This document shows positions 43,523 through 52,608 of a stretch of 64,000 bases of DNA, in pieces (positions within the stretch are counted from its first letter, which is position 1; each line of letters opens with the position of its first letter). The notes below the pieces were generated by a model. That model worked only from the letters and a program-made list of their open reading frames with translations, did not search any database and had not been told where the DNA came from. The DNA comes from Streptomyces sp. NBC_00344 (lineage in GTDB: Bacteria; Actinomycetota; Actinomycetes; Streptomycetales; Streptomycetaceae): contig NZ_CP107996.1 in the NCBI RefSeq assembly GCF_036088315.1, positions 496,001 to 560,000 of the forward strand, in the 5' to 3' direction. A program made the translations under genes and the position numbers.

Positions 43523-44614
43523 CTATCGCGGTGCCGGCAGGTCGACGAGACCGGCCAGCAAGGTGCGGTGCGCGCCGGCCGAACCGAACGCGACGGCGTC
43601 CGACTTGGCGCGCTTGAGATACAGGTGTGCGGGGTGCTCCCAGGTCATGCCGATCCCGCCGTGCAGCTGAATACACTCCTCCGCCGCTCGCACCGCGACC
43701 CGTCCGCAGTACGCCTGGGCGACGGCGACCGCGAGTTCGGTCTCGGGGCTGCCGGTGGCGAGTGCGTCGGCCGCGTTGCGCGCCGCGGCCCGGGCCGACA
43801 CGACCTCGAGCCAGAGCTGGGCCATCCGGTGCTTGAGCGCCTGGAACCCGCCGACGGGCCGGTTGAACTGATGCCGTTCGCGGGTGTACCTGACCGTCTC
43901 CTCCAAACACCACTCGGCGATGCCCAGTTGCTCGGAGGCGAGCAGCCCCGCACCGGCGAGCAGTCCCCGGTGCACAGCCGTCCGCGACGTGGCCGCGTCC
44001 GCGAGGAGGTCACCACGCACTCCGTCGAAGGTGACGGCGGCGAGCGGTCGGGTGAGGTCGAGCGGCACCAGCGGCTCGACGGTGACGCCGGGGGCCTTGG
44101 CGTCGACGGCGTACAGCCCCTCGGACGTGGGCACCAGCAGCGTCCGGGCGGCGATCGCGTCGGCGACGCCGGTGACCGTGCCGGTCAGGCCGGCCGGCAG
44201 GTGCGACACGCCGGGGGCGGTCGCCAGCGGGAGGGTGAGGACCGCCACGCCGTCGCCCGAGGCAAGCGCGGTGAGCAGCCCGGCGACCGGTGCGCTGTCC
44301 GTGTCGAGGCCGAGGAGTACCTCGGTCGCGACGACCGCGCTGGTGAGATACGGCGCCGGGGCGACACTTCGCCCGAGTTCCTCGAGCACGACGGCGGCCT
44401 CGCGGTGGGATGCGCCCTGGCCGCCGAGCTTCTCGGGGACGAGCAGTCCCGCCGTCCCCATCTCGGCGGCGAGGGACGTCCACAGCTGATGGTCGTACGG
44501 CGTGTCGGACTCGGCCCGGGACAGCAGGCCCGGCGTGTCGAGGCGGCCGGCGAGCAGCGAACGGACCGCGGCACGGAGATCGTCCTCGGTCTCGGAGTAG
44601 AGCAGGTCGGTCAT
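43523..44614 (-). CDS. Acyl-CoA dehydrogenase, beta-type subunit of a pair
   Basis: 363 residues, short ACAD form. FAD-contact segments include LHGGIGMTWEHPAHLYLKRA at the C-terminus and GLLVPEKLGGQG near the N-terminus. It overlaps the next ACAD gene (ATGA). Adjacent long-plus-short pairs in actinobacteria form alpha2beta2 enzymes (as with FadE pairs for steroid side chains in mycobacteria), one subunit carrying the catalytic base. The substrate is unknown; branched, cyclic or steroid-like acyl-CoA is plausible. Confidence 0.85.
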   Translation of the reverse strand: MTDLLYSETEDDLRAAVRSLLAGRLDTPGLLSRAESDTPYDHQLWTSLAAEMGTAGLLVPEKLGGQGASHREAAVVLEELGRSVAPAPYLTSAVVATEVLLGLDTDSAPVAGLLTALASGDGVAVLTLPLATAPGVSHLPAGLTGTVTGVADAIAARTLLVPTSEGLYAVDAKAPGVTVEPLVPLDLTRPLAAVTFDGVRGDLLADAATSRTAVHRGLLAGAGLLASEQLGIAEWCLEETVRYTRERHQFNRPVGGFQALKHRMAQLWLEVVSARAAARNAADALATGSPETELAVAVAQAYCGRVAVRAAEECIQLHGGIGMTWEHPAHLYLKRAKSDAVAFGSAGAHRTLLAGLVDLPAPR

Positions 44615-45849
44615 CGGGCCAGATCCTTCCAGGCGGCGTCCTTGTCGTTGCGTGGCTCGGACGGCAGTCCGAGGACTCGCTCGGCGACGATGTTCAGCAG
44701 CACTTCGCTGGTGCCACCCTCGATGGAGTTGCCCTTGGAACGCAGGTAGCGGTAACCGGCGTCTCTGCCGGTGAAGTCGACTTGGCTGGGACGGCTCATG
44801 GTCCAGTCGCCGTACAACAGGCCTTCGTCACCGAGGAGTTCGACCTCGAGGCCGCTGATCTCCTGGTTGAGCCGGGCAAAGGTGAGTTTCATGCCCGAGC
44901 CTTCGGGGCCCGGCTGCCCGGCGACGAGCTGCTGGCGCAGCCGCTCACCGGCGAGCCTGGCGACCTCGGCTTCCACCCAGAGGGTGAGGAGCCGCTGATG
45001 GAGATCGTGTGTCCGCAGGTCGGGTCGCGCACGCCAGGTCTGCGCGACGGGTCCGATCATGCCCCCCTCGCGCGGGATGCGGGAGCCGCCGATCGAGACC
45101 CGCTCGTTCATGAGGGTGGTCTGCGCGACCTTCCAGCCCTCGCCGACCGGGCCGAGCCGGTGGGCCGCGGGGATCCGCACATCCGTCAGGAAGACCTCGT
45201 TGAACTCCGCCTCACCGGTGATCTGCCGAAGTGGCCGCACCTCGACGCCCGGGTCGGTCATGTCGCAGATGAAGTAGGTGATGCCGCGGTGCTTGGGCAC
45301 ATCAGGGTCGGTCCGTGCGATGAGGATCGCCCAGCGTGCAAGATGCGCGCTGGATGTCCAGACCTTCTGGCCGTTGACGATCCAGTCGCTCTCCTCGGCC
45401 GCGTCATCGCCCGCTCGTTCAGCGGTCGCGGGGTCACGCACGGCACGGGTGGCGAGTGCGGCCAGGTCGGAGCCGGCGCCGGGCTCGCTGAAGAGCTGGC
45501 ACCACACCTCCTCGCCGACCCACAGCGGGCGCAGGAAGCGCCGCTTCTGCTCCTCGGTGCCGTAGCGCAGGATGGTCGGTGCGGCCATGCCGAGCCCGAT
45601 GCCGATACGCCGCGGATCGTTGTCGGGCGCGTCGGCGGCGGCGAGTTCGGCGTCCACGACCTCCTGCAGGGAGCGGGGGACGCCGAGCCCGCCGAGCCCC
45701 TCGGGGTAGTGCACCCAGGCGAGCCCGGCGTCGAAGCGTGCCTTGAGGAAGTCGGTGTGGCCGGTGACCGCCGGGGGGTGCGCCGCCAGCAGGTCACGGG
45801 TGCGGCGCCGGAGTTCGCCGGCGTCCGGCTTCGGGCTGCTGTCCTTCAT
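44611..45849 (-). CDS. Acyl-CoA dehydrogenase, alpha-type subunit of a pair
   Basis: 412 residues with the full ACAD fold: CQLFSEPGAGSDLA (substrate and flavin contacts), WIVNGQKVWTSSA, VFLTDVRIP, and SIEGGTSEVLLNIVAERVLG at the end. It overlaps its neighbours by four bases on both sides, so the run quinone oxidoreductase - ACAD alpha - ACAD beta is one operon. Confidence 0.88.
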   Translation of the reverse strand: MKDSSPKPDAGELRRRTRDLLAAHPPAVTGHTDFLKARFDAGLAWVHYPEGLGGLGVPRSLQEVVDAELAAADAPDNDPRRIGIGLGMAAPTILRYGTEEQKRRFLRPLWVGEEVWCQLFSEPGAGSDLAALATRAVRDPATAERAGDDAAEESDWIVNGQKVWTSSAHLARWAILIARTDPDVPKHRGITYFICDMTDPGVEVRPLRQITGEAEFNEVFLTDVRIPAAHRLGPVGEGWKVAQTTLMNERVSIGGSRIPREGGMIGPVAQTWRARPDLRTHDLHQRLLTLWVEAEVARLAGERLRQQLVAGQPGPEGSGMKLTFARLNQEISGLEVELLGDEGLLYGDWTMSRPSQVDFTGRDAGYRYLRSKGNSIEGGTSEVLLNIVAERVLGLPSEPRNDKDAAWKDLAR

Positions 45850-46814
45850 CGGACGGCTCCTTCCGGGATGATCACGACGCGGCCGGTGGTGACGCCGTCG
45901 GCGACACGCTGGACGGCGCCCGCGGCATCCTTGAGGGCGACCCGCTCGGAGACCAGCGGCTTGATGGTGCCCTGCGCTGCGAGCGCGGTCAGTTCGGCGT
46001 GGCAACGGCCGATGGACGCGGGGTCCTTCTGCGCGTACAGCCCCCAGTGCAGCCCCATGATCGTGTAGTTCTTGACGAGCGCGTGGTTGAGCGCGGGACT
46101 GGGGATGGCGCCGCTGGCGAAGCCGACGACGACGATCCGACCCTCGAAAGCGACGCACTTGGCGGACTTGGCATAGGCGTCCCCACCGACCGGGTCGTAG
46201 ACGACGTCCGCGCCCCTGCCGCCGGTGAATTCCTTGACCTTCGCGACGATGTCCTCGGACCGCCGGTCGATGACCAGGTCGCAGCCGAGCTCCGCGGCGA
46301 TCACGGCCTTGTCCTGACCGCCGACGACACCGATGACCGTGGCGCCCGCAGCCTTGCCGAGCTGTACGGCCGCGCTGCCGACACCGCCGGCGGCGGCGTG
46401 CACCAGCAGGGTCTCACCGGCCTGGATCCGCGCCCTGCGGTGCAGCCCGAACCAGCCGGTCTGGTAGCCGATGTGCAGCGCCGCCGCTTCTGCGTCGTCC
46501 AGCGCGGGCGGTGCGGGGAGCACCGCCGCCTCGTCGACGACGACGTATTCCGCGAAACCGCCGTGCGGCAGGGCCGGGTTGGCGATCACCCGGCGCCCGT
46601 CGGCCGTCTCGCCGCAGATCTCCACACCGGGGGTGAACGGAAGCGGCGGGCGCACCTGGTACTGGCCGCGGCAGAGCAGCGCGTCGGGGAAGTTGATGTT
46701 CGCAGCAAGCACCCTCAGCTTGAGCTGCCCAGGTCCGGCTTCCGGCTCCGGCACCTCGTCCAGGCGCATCACCTCACCCGGCTCGCCGTTCTCGTGCACT
46801 TGCCATGCCTGCAT
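45846..46814 (-). CDS. NADPH:quinone oxidoreductase-family (MDR) protein
   Basis: 322 residues, medium-chain reductase fold without the catalytic zinc ligands. The nucleotide-binding motif is HAAAGGVGSAAVQLGKAAGA, and ANINFPDALLCRGQYQ is the substrate-side segment. GGAGGCCCCCCG precedes the ATG. First gene of the operon with the paired ACADs. It may reduce an enoyl-CoA or quinone; the function is not certain. Confidence 0.82.
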   Translation of the reverse strand: MQAWQVHENGEPGEVMRLDEVPEPEAGPGQLKLRVLAANINFPDALLCRGQYQVRPPLPFTPGVEICGETADGRRVIANPALPHGGFAEYVVVDEAAVLPAPPALDDAEAAALHIGYQTGWFGLHRRARIQAGETLLVHAAAGGVGSAAVQLGKAAGATVIGVVGGQDKAVIAAELGCDLVIDRRSEDIVAKVKEFTGGRGADVVYDPVGGDAYAKSAKCVAFEGRIVVVGFASGAIPSPALNHALVKNYTIMGLHWGLYAQKDPASIGRCHAELTALAAQGTIKPLVSERVALKDAAGAVQRVADGVTTGRVVIIPEGAVR

Positions 46815-46844
46815 CGGGGGGCCTCCACACACCGTAGGCTGAAC

Positions 46845-46873
46845 TGCGCTCAGCGCATACTAAGCGGTCGCTT
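46845..46873. promoter_or_regulatory. Two palindromes in the acyl-CoA operon promoter
   Basis: TGCGCT-C-AGCGCA (46845-46857) and AAGCG-GT-CGCTT (46862-46873, within CTAAGCGGTCGCTTGC) lie 31-59 bp before the start. The second resembles TetR-family operators controlling acyl-CoA genes. No TetR gene is in the window. Confidence 0.45.
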
Positions 46874-46928
46874 GCCTCGTTGTGAACCCGTTTCCCCAGT
46901 CTTCCGGCGGATGCGGCAGCGGCGGCGC

Positions 46929-47660
46929 TCAGCGGGGGAAGACCTCGAACGTGACGGCGGGCCTGCCGCCGAAGCGTTCGGCAGCTGCTTCCGCGTTGCC
47001 GGTCAGAAAGGTGCGGCAGTACGTTTCCGGATCCTCGTCCGTCAGCACCTCGATATAGCTGCGGTGCTCCAGCAGGGACAGCACCGACCGTTCGAGCCCG
47101 TCGCTCGCGTCCACCGCATGCGTGGGCGACGACGACCCTGCGACGGCAACCCAGCGCACGCCGTCCCACGGCGGCAGTCCCCGCTCGGTCAGCTCGGGAA
47201 AGATCCATCGGTTTCCCGCGTCCCCCACCGCATCCAGGACCGCCCGGCCGACGGCCACATGATCCGGCGTGTTCCAGGCGACCCCGCCCCAGGTGTCCCG
47301 GTGGTTGAGCGTGATGACCAGCTCCGGGCGGTGCCGTCGGACGGCGGCCGCGATGTCCCTGCGCAGCCCTGTGCCGTACTCGATCACACCGTCCTGGTGA
47401 CCGAGGAACTCCACGGTGCGCACCCCGACCACCGCCGCACTCGCCCGCTGCTCCTGTTCGCGCAGCGGACCGCACCTGCCGGGTTCGATGGTGTCGATGC
47501 CCGCCTCACCTCGGGTGGCGAGGGCATAGACCACCTCCCGTCCGCCGTCGGTCCAGGCTGCGACGGCCGCCGAGCAGCCGTACTCCAGGTCATCGGGGTG
47601 GGCGACGACGGCGAGCGCTCGCTGCCAGTCGGTGGGCATGGCTTCCAGTTGGCCTGTCAT
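46929..47660 (-). CDS. PIG-L (LmbE)-family deacetylase
   Basis: Zinc-dependent N-deacetylase of 243 residues. The metal motif AVVAHPDDLEYGCS lies near the N-terminus and the third ligand in TPDHVAVGRAV. The family includes MshB and Mca and many sugar-lipid deacetylases. Nothing nearby fixes the substrate. It ends 115 bp before the quinone oxidoreductase start. Confidence 0.85.
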   Translation of the reverse strand: MTGQLEAMPTDWQRALAVVAHPDDLEYGCSAAVAAWTDGGREVVYALATRGEAGIDTIEPGRCGPLREQEQRASAAVVGVRTVEFLGHQDGVIEYGTGLRRDIAAAVRRHRPELVITLNHRDTWGGVAWNTPDHVAVGRAVLDAVGDAGNRWIFPELTERGLPPWDGVRWVAVAGSSSPTHAVDASDGLERSVLSLLEHRSYIEVLTDEDPETYCRTFLTGNAEAAAERFGGRPAVTFEVFPR

Positions 47661-47739
47661 GGCCGCAGGATAGGGCGCGGCACCGCGTGACCCGGCCGAA
47701 GATCACCGGCCGTGTCGTCCGGGCGCCCCCGCCGGTCGT

Positions 47740-49038
47740 TCAGACTTCGTCCCTGGCGAGCGCGAGCAGCCGGTCGAGTACCCGCGGTCCGCCCGCCCGC
47801 AGCCCGTCGTGCTCGTACTCGTCGGTCACCCAGGTGCGCAGACCGCGGATGGCACGGGCGGTGCGCAGTGCGTCCTCCGTGTCCACATACATGTCGTCGT
47901 GGTAGACGGCGGCCGCGACCGGCACCTCGTTGACCGCGAGCCGGCCGGCGTCGTAGAGCGGGGCCCACTCCGTGCGGGCGGCCAGCAGGTCGGCGGTCTC
48001 GCGCAGCGGTCGCAGCGCGGGGTCCACACTGAAGTGCCACGGGTGCACCGACTCCCCGGTGAACGGCACGGGACCGTTCCCTGCCAGCGCCCGGCCCACG
48101 TCCAAGGCGGGGAACTCCGCGCGTACCCGCTCGGCGGACCATGCGGTCGGGCGGTTGTCCTGGCCGTAGATGGACTCGTGGACGAGGGCGTAGAGCGGGT
48201 GCGCCGCGAAGGAGAGCGCCCCGTGCACCCGCTCCTGGAAGGAGTCGGACAGCTGGGGACCCTGCTCCGTCGTGACGAAGGCGTCCGCCAGGAGGTGGTG
48301 CAGTGAGTGGCTGCCGTCCGCGGTACCCAGCACGATACCGAGCGACTGAAAGGCCTCAATCGTGAGCGTGTAACCGCTGTTGAGGGCTTTCCCTTCGGCG
48401 CCGAGATGGGCGGCGATCTCGCGGGCGCGCCCCACGTCCTGCGGATAGCGGGCGTAGTGCGCTGCGGTCTTCCGTGCGATACGGGGGTATGCGGCCCGGT
48501 ACACGTCGTCGGCGTGCGCGTCGAGCGCGGGCAGGCCGCCGGCGATCAGCGCGGTGGCCAGGCCCTCCGGGGCCGCCGAGAGGTAGTGGACGGCACAGAA
48601 GCCGCCGAAACTCTGCCCGAGCACCGTCCAGGGCTCGCCGCCCGTGAGCCGCTGTCTGATGAGCTCGCAGTCGCGGACGATGGAGTCGGCCCTGAAGTGC
48701 GCCAGATAGCCGGCCTGCTGACGGGGACCTCCACGCAGGGGCAGGGTCTGACGATTGGCCGGCGTGGATGCGCCGGTTCCGCGCTGGTCGAGCAGCAGCA
48801 CCCGGAACTCCCGCACCGCGCGGGCGAGCCAGGACTGTTTTCCGGTGAAGCGGTCGGCCCCGAAGCCGGGGCCACCCTGCAGGTAGAGCAGCCAGGGCAG
48901 CCCGGCAGCCTTCCTGCCCGCGGCGACCACCTCGCGGGCGAAGACCTCGATCTGTTCTCCGCCCGGCTCAGCGTGGTCCAGGGGCACCCGGAAGCGGTGG
49001 TCGGTGAGGACGAGGCCGGGCTGGCGGTAGCTGGTCAC
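47740..49038 (-). CDS. Alpha/beta hydrolase, proline iminopeptidase-like
   Basis: 432 residues, family S33-like. LYLQGGPGFGADR is the oxyanion region, nucleophile Ser in VLGQSFGGFCAV, LLDQRGTGAS after strand 4, and catalytic His in DEYEHDGLR near the end. This form acts as a prolyl or other aminopeptidase in the cytoplasm. The GTG start at 49038 follows AGGAGCCCTC. It lies 56 bp after the isomerase-like gene in the same direction. Confidence 0.82.
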   Translation of the reverse strand: MTSYRQPGLVLTDHRFRVPLDHAEPGGEQIEVFAREVVAAGRKAAGLPWLLYLQGGPGFGADRFTGKQSWLARAVREFRVLLLDQRGTGASTPANRQTLPLRGGPRQQAGYLAHFRADSIVRDCELIRQRLTGGEPWTVLGQSFGGFCAVHYLSAAPEGLATALIAGGLPALDAHADDVYRAAYPRIARKTAAHYARYPQDVGRAREIAAHLGAEGKALNSGYTLTIEAFQSLGIVLGTADGSHSLHHLLADAFVTTEQGPQLSDSFQERVHGALSFAAHPLYALVHESIYGQDNRPTAWSAERVRAEFPALDVGRALAGNGPVPFTGESVHPWHFSVDPALRPLRETADLLAARTEWAPLYDAGRLAVNEVPVAAAVYHDDMYVDTEDALRTARAIRGLRTWVTDEYEHDGLRAGGPRVLDRLLALARDEV

Positions 49039-49094
49039 GAGGGCTCCTGGTGGTACGGACGACGTTCCTCATCGTCCACCATCCGCGCGCACGC

Positions 49095-50519
49095 TCAGAC
49101 AGTGACCTCCACCAGTTCGAGGCCGGTCAGGCCCGCCAGTGCCCGCAGGTCCGGCAGCAGCCGCCCGGTGGCCAGCGCCCAGTGGTGGCCGACACCGCTG
49201 GCGCTCCAGGCATCGGTCCACTCCCCCGGATCGGCTCCGAAGTCGACCCGGGACGTGGTGTTGCCGATCTGCAGCAGCGGTCCGCCGACGACTTTCCCCT
49301 CGGCGGCGACGATCCGGTAGCGGCCGTCACGGCTCTGGCCGAGACCCACCAGGGTGACGGGTCCGTGTCGGACGTCGAACTCCACGGAGACCCCCCATCC
49401 TCGCTTGCCGTGGTAGACACCGAGACCGCGCAGAACGGGACGGCCGTCGCTGATCGCAAGGTGCCCTGGCCCGTCGTGGCCCATCTCCACCACCCCGTCC
49501 CGGAAGTTCAGCGCCTGGAGCTCGGTGAAGGAGCCGCCGGCGCCGAGCCGGTCGGTGATCAGCATGGCGAGGGAGGTACGCAGTTCGTATTCTCCGCAGA
49601 CCGGGATTCCGCGTGCGGTCAGCAGCGAACCGCCCAGGATGAGACCGGCTCCCAGGCGTTCATGGATGTCACCGCCGAGACCGCGGTGGTAGTAGGCCAG
49701 GGAATCCAGGTCGAAGTCCGCGACCAGCCGGTCGAGCCCGACGGCGACCCTGGCGGCCCAGGCGAGATCGTCGGCCGCCACCGAGCCGGCGATCTCGAAG
49801 ACGCCGCGCGCCTCGGCGAGCTTCGCCTCGGTCTCCCTGTCGCCTGCCTGCTCGACCCGGACCCGCAGGTCGTCGATCTCCAGGACCTCGACATGTCCGC
49901 CGAGACTGCCCGGCACCATGGTGAGGTCGGTGGAGACGTCGTACATCCCCGGATAGAGATGACCGAGCAGACCGTGCCGGCCCTGGCGCAGTACCGACCG
50001 GACCCCGGCGGCCCTGACCCAGCGGCCGATCCGCTCCCAGGCCCGTTCGTCCTCCAGATGTCCTGAGACCGAGCGGAAGTCCACCCCGACGCGTTCGAAG
50101 GTGGAGGCCATCTCCGGCAGCGGGCAGGCGCCGCAGTAGGCGAGCCACTCCCCGGTGCCGAAGGACGCGTGGTCCATCGCCTCGGTGGGCTGGAGGTTGA
50201 CGAGCAGCACCGGTGCTCCGCTGCGCTGGGCGACCGGTGCCAGCATGGTCGCGGTCATGTACGTCGTGAGGAAGCCGACGATGAGATCGCATCCCGCGGC
50301 ACGCAGGGTCTCGGCGGCCGCGGCGCCCTCCTCGGCGTCGGAGATGAACCCTGCGTCCACCACATCCGCGTCATGGCCCCGAAGCCGCTCGGCCACCCTG
50401 GCAGCCGAGCGGCGCAGTTGCGGCAGCAGCCCGGGGAACTGCGTCCAGTACACGCCGAGTCCGCCCGCGACCAGCCCGATCTTCGGGCGGCGGGCCACGG
50501 CGGGTGTGCGTGCGCTCAT
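49095..50519 (-). CDS. L-fucose/L-arabinose isomerase-like protein in the rhamnose transport operon
   Basis: 474 residues of the FucI/AraA fold. PKIGLVAGGLGVYWTQFPG opens the first Rossmann domain, with VNLQPTEAM and YYHRGLGGDIHERLGAGLIL later. The metal-binding pattern is only partly recognisable, so activity is unsure. It begins 23 bp after rhaS, apparently on the same message. RhaI is encoded in the other arm, so this is either a second isomerase for another deoxysugar or aldose brought in by the same importer, or a related protein of new function. Confidence 0.7.
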   Translation of the reverse strand: MSARTPAVARRPKIGLVAGGLGVYWTQFPGLLPQLRRSAARVAERLRGHDADVVDAGFISDAEEGAAAAETLRAAGCDLIVGFLTTYMTATMLAPVAQRSGAPVLLVNLQPTEAMDHASFGTGEWLAYCGACPLPEMASTFERVGVDFRSVSGHLEDERAWERIGRWVRAAGVRSVLRQGRHGLLGHLYPGMYDVSTDLTMVPGSLGGHVEVLEIDDLRVRVEQAGDRETEAKLAEARGVFEIAGSVAADDLAWAARVAVGLDRLVADFDLDSLAYYHRGLGGDIHERLGAGLILGGSLLTARGIPVCGEYELRTSLAMLITDRLGAGGSFTELQALNFRDGVVEMGHDGPGHLAISDGRPVLRGLGVYHGKRGWGVSVEFDVRHGPVTLVGLGQSRDGRYRIVAAEGKVVGGPLLQIGNTTSRVDFGADPGEWTDAWSASGVGHHWALATGRLLPDLRALAGLTGLELVEVTV

Positions 50520-50542
50520 GTCATGTCCCCCGGCCCTGTCGC

Positions 50543-51610
50543 TCAGAAGTCGAACTGGTCGATGTTCTTGCTGTCGAAGACGGTGGGCGGTCCGAGGATG
50601 ACCTCGCCGTCCTTCAGCACGGTGAACTCACCGAGGTCGCCGGCCTTGAACTTCTCCCCCTCGGCTCCGGTGATCTGCCCCGAGGCGAGCGCCGCGGCCG
50701 CGTACGAGGCGAGTTTCCCCAGCTTCTTGGGGTCCCAGAGCGCGAACTGGCCGACCGTGCCGTCCTTGACGTACTTGCGCATCTGGTTGGGCGTCCCGAG
50801 GCCGTTCACCACGACCTTGCCCTTGTACGAGGAGGCGCTGATGTACCGCGCGGCGGCGGCGATCCCGACCGTGGTGGGCGAGATGATGCCCTTCAGCTTC
50901 GGGTACGCCTTGAGCAGCCCCTGGGTCTCCTGGAAGGACTTCTGGTCGTCGTCGTCCCCGTAGGCGACCTTCACCAGCTTCATGTTCTTGTACGCGGGCT
51001 TCTTGAGCTCGTCCTTCATGTACGAGATCCAGGTGTTCTGGTTGGTCGCGTTCTGGGTGGCCGAGAGGATCGCGATCTGACCCTTGTGGTGCAGCTGTTC
51101 GGCGATGTGCTGGACCTGGCTGCGGCCGATCTGCTCGGAGCTCGCCTGGTTGATGAAGATCTGCCGGCAGTCCTTGGCGGTGTCGGAGTCGTAGGCGACG
51201 ACCTTGATGTTCTGTTTCATGGCCTGCTTGAGCGGACCGCACACGGCGTTGGGGTCATTGGCCGCGATGAGAATGGCGTTCTGGCGCTGCTGGGTGAGGG
51301 TGTTGATGTACGAGACCTGGGAGGAGGCCTTGGCATCGGACGGGCCGACCTCCTTGCCCGTCGAGGCGAACTCCTTGGCCGCGGCGATGCCCGCGTTGTC
51401 GACGATCTGCTCGTAGGGATTGTTGATCTGCTTCGGCAGGAAGGCCAGTTTGAGGCCCTTCTTCAGCGGCGCGCCGGGGTTGGCCTTGGCGGCGCCGGCC
51501 GTGGGTTTGTCGTCGTTCTTCGCCGAGTCCTTGGTGGTGCCGGAACAGCCCGCGAGGGCGAGGCAGCAAACCGCGGCCGTGGCGGCGATCGTGCGGGTGC
51601 GCAGGTTCAT
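50543..51610 (-). CDS. rhaS: Rhamnose ABC transporter binding lipoprotein RhaS
   Basis: 355 residues. Signal with lipobox ALAG/C (Cys22). Ribose-type (CUT2) binding protein. The segments NGLGTPNQMRKYVKDGTVGQ, FALWDP and GEVILGPPTVFDSKNI are characteristic of RhaS. Last of the transport genes in the order T-P-Q-S; starts 20 bp after rhaQ. Confidence 0.88.
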   Translation of the reverse strand: MNLRTRTIAATAAVCCLALAGCSGTTKDSAKNDDKPTAGAAKANPGAPLKKGLKLAFLPKQINNPYEQIVDNAGIAAAKEFASTGKEVGPSDAKASSQVSYINTLTQQRQNAILIAANDPNAVCGPLKQAMKQNIKVVAYDSDTAKDCRQIFINQASSEQIGRSQVQHIAEQLHHKGQIAILSATQNATNQNTWISYMKDELKKPAYKNMKLVKVAYGDDDDQKSFQETQGLLKAYPKLKGIISPTTVGIAAAARYISASSYKGKVVVNGLGTPNQMRKYVKDGTVGQFALWDPKKLGKLASYAAAALASGQITGAEGEKFKAGDLGEFTVLKDGEVILGPPTVFDSKNIDQFDF

Positions 51611-51630
51611 GACGGAACAGGCCTCTCTGG

Positions 51631-52608
51631 TCAGATCTGGTCGGGAAGGTGGCGGCGCTCGGAGACCGCGCTGATGACGCGGGGGGTGAGGACCGACGCG
51701 ATGAGCAGCAGGCCGGTGACGATCACTTGGACTTCGTTGGACACATCGTTCAGCGTGAGCAGATTGCCCAGCAGCCCGATCAGCAGGACTCCGGCCACCG
51801 CGCCGCCCAGGGTGCCCTTCCCGCCGTCGAAGTCGACCCCGCCGAGGAGGACGGAGGCGATGACCACGAGTTCCAGGCCGATGCCGTTGTCGGCGCGGGC
51901 GCTCCCGTACCTGAGGGTGTAGACGATCCCGGCGAAGGAGGCGACGAGACCGGAGACCGCGAAGAGCGCGATCTTGATCCTTTTGACCCGGACACCCGCG
52001 AAGTACGCGGCGTCCTCCTGGGCCCCGATCGCGAAGAGCGAGCGTCCGAAACCGGTGCAGTGGAGTACGACGGCGGTGATCACCGCGAGCACGACGAACA
52101 GCGCGACCGGGTAGGGGACGAAGGTGCCGGGAACCGTCCTGGTGTACGCCGCCCACTGCGCATAGGCGTCGGGGAAGTCGGCCACCGCCTTGTCGCCGAG
52201 CACCACCGATGCGAGACCCCGGTAGAGCGTGAGCGTACCGATGGTGACCGCGAGGGAGGGGAGACCGATCCGGGTGACCAGCCAGCCGTTGAGCAGCCCG
52301 CCGGCCGCACCGACCAGCAGGCAGACGGGCACGATCAGCTCGAAGGCCCAGCCGGCGTCCCACAGGGCCCCGGCGAGCGCGCTGGAGAGCCCGAGCATGG
52401 AGGCAACGGAGAGGTCGACCTGCCCGGCGACGACAAGAAGCGTCATCGGCAGCGCGATCAGTGCGATCTCGGCGGTGTCGTCGAGGGCGGCCGAGAGGTT
52501 GGAGGTGTCGGCGAAACCGCCCGTGGTGCCCGCGCCGGCGAGGAAGACGGCGACCAGAAGCACGGTGACCACGGTGTCCCAGCGGACGTACTTGGTGAAA
52601 GCGGTCAT
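51631..52608 (-). CDS. rhaQ: Rhamnose ABC transporter permease (RhaQ-type)
   Basis: 325 residues with about 9-10 membrane helices, CUT2 permease. It contains VAGQVDLSVASMLGLSSALAG (the family motif after helix 2) and LVVIASVLLGGVDFDGGKGT (conserved loop). Its ATG overlaps the stop of the preceding permease (ATGA). Which of the two is P or Q is assigned by order only. Confidence 0.85.
   Translation of the reverse strand: MTAFTKYVRWDTVVTVLLVAVFLAGAGTTGGFADTSNLSAALDDTAEIALIALPMTLLVVAGQVDLSVASMLGLSSALAGALWDAGWAFELIVPVCLLVGAAGGLLNGWLVTRIGLPSLAVTIGTLTLYRGLASVVLGDKAVADFPDAYAQWAAYTRTVPGTFVPYPVALFVVLAVITAVVLHCTGFGRSLFAIGAQEDAAYFAGVRVKRIKIALFAVSGLVASFAGIVYTLRYGSARADNGIGLELVVIASVLLGGVDFDGGKGTLGGAVAGVLLIGLLGNLLTLNDVSNEVQVIVTGLLLIASVLTPRVISAVSERRHLPDQI

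Noticed and set aside
46929..47660. Assigning the PIG-L gene as mshB or mca
   Set aside because: The AHPDD and DH motifs are shared by the whole family and no mycothiol gene is nearby.
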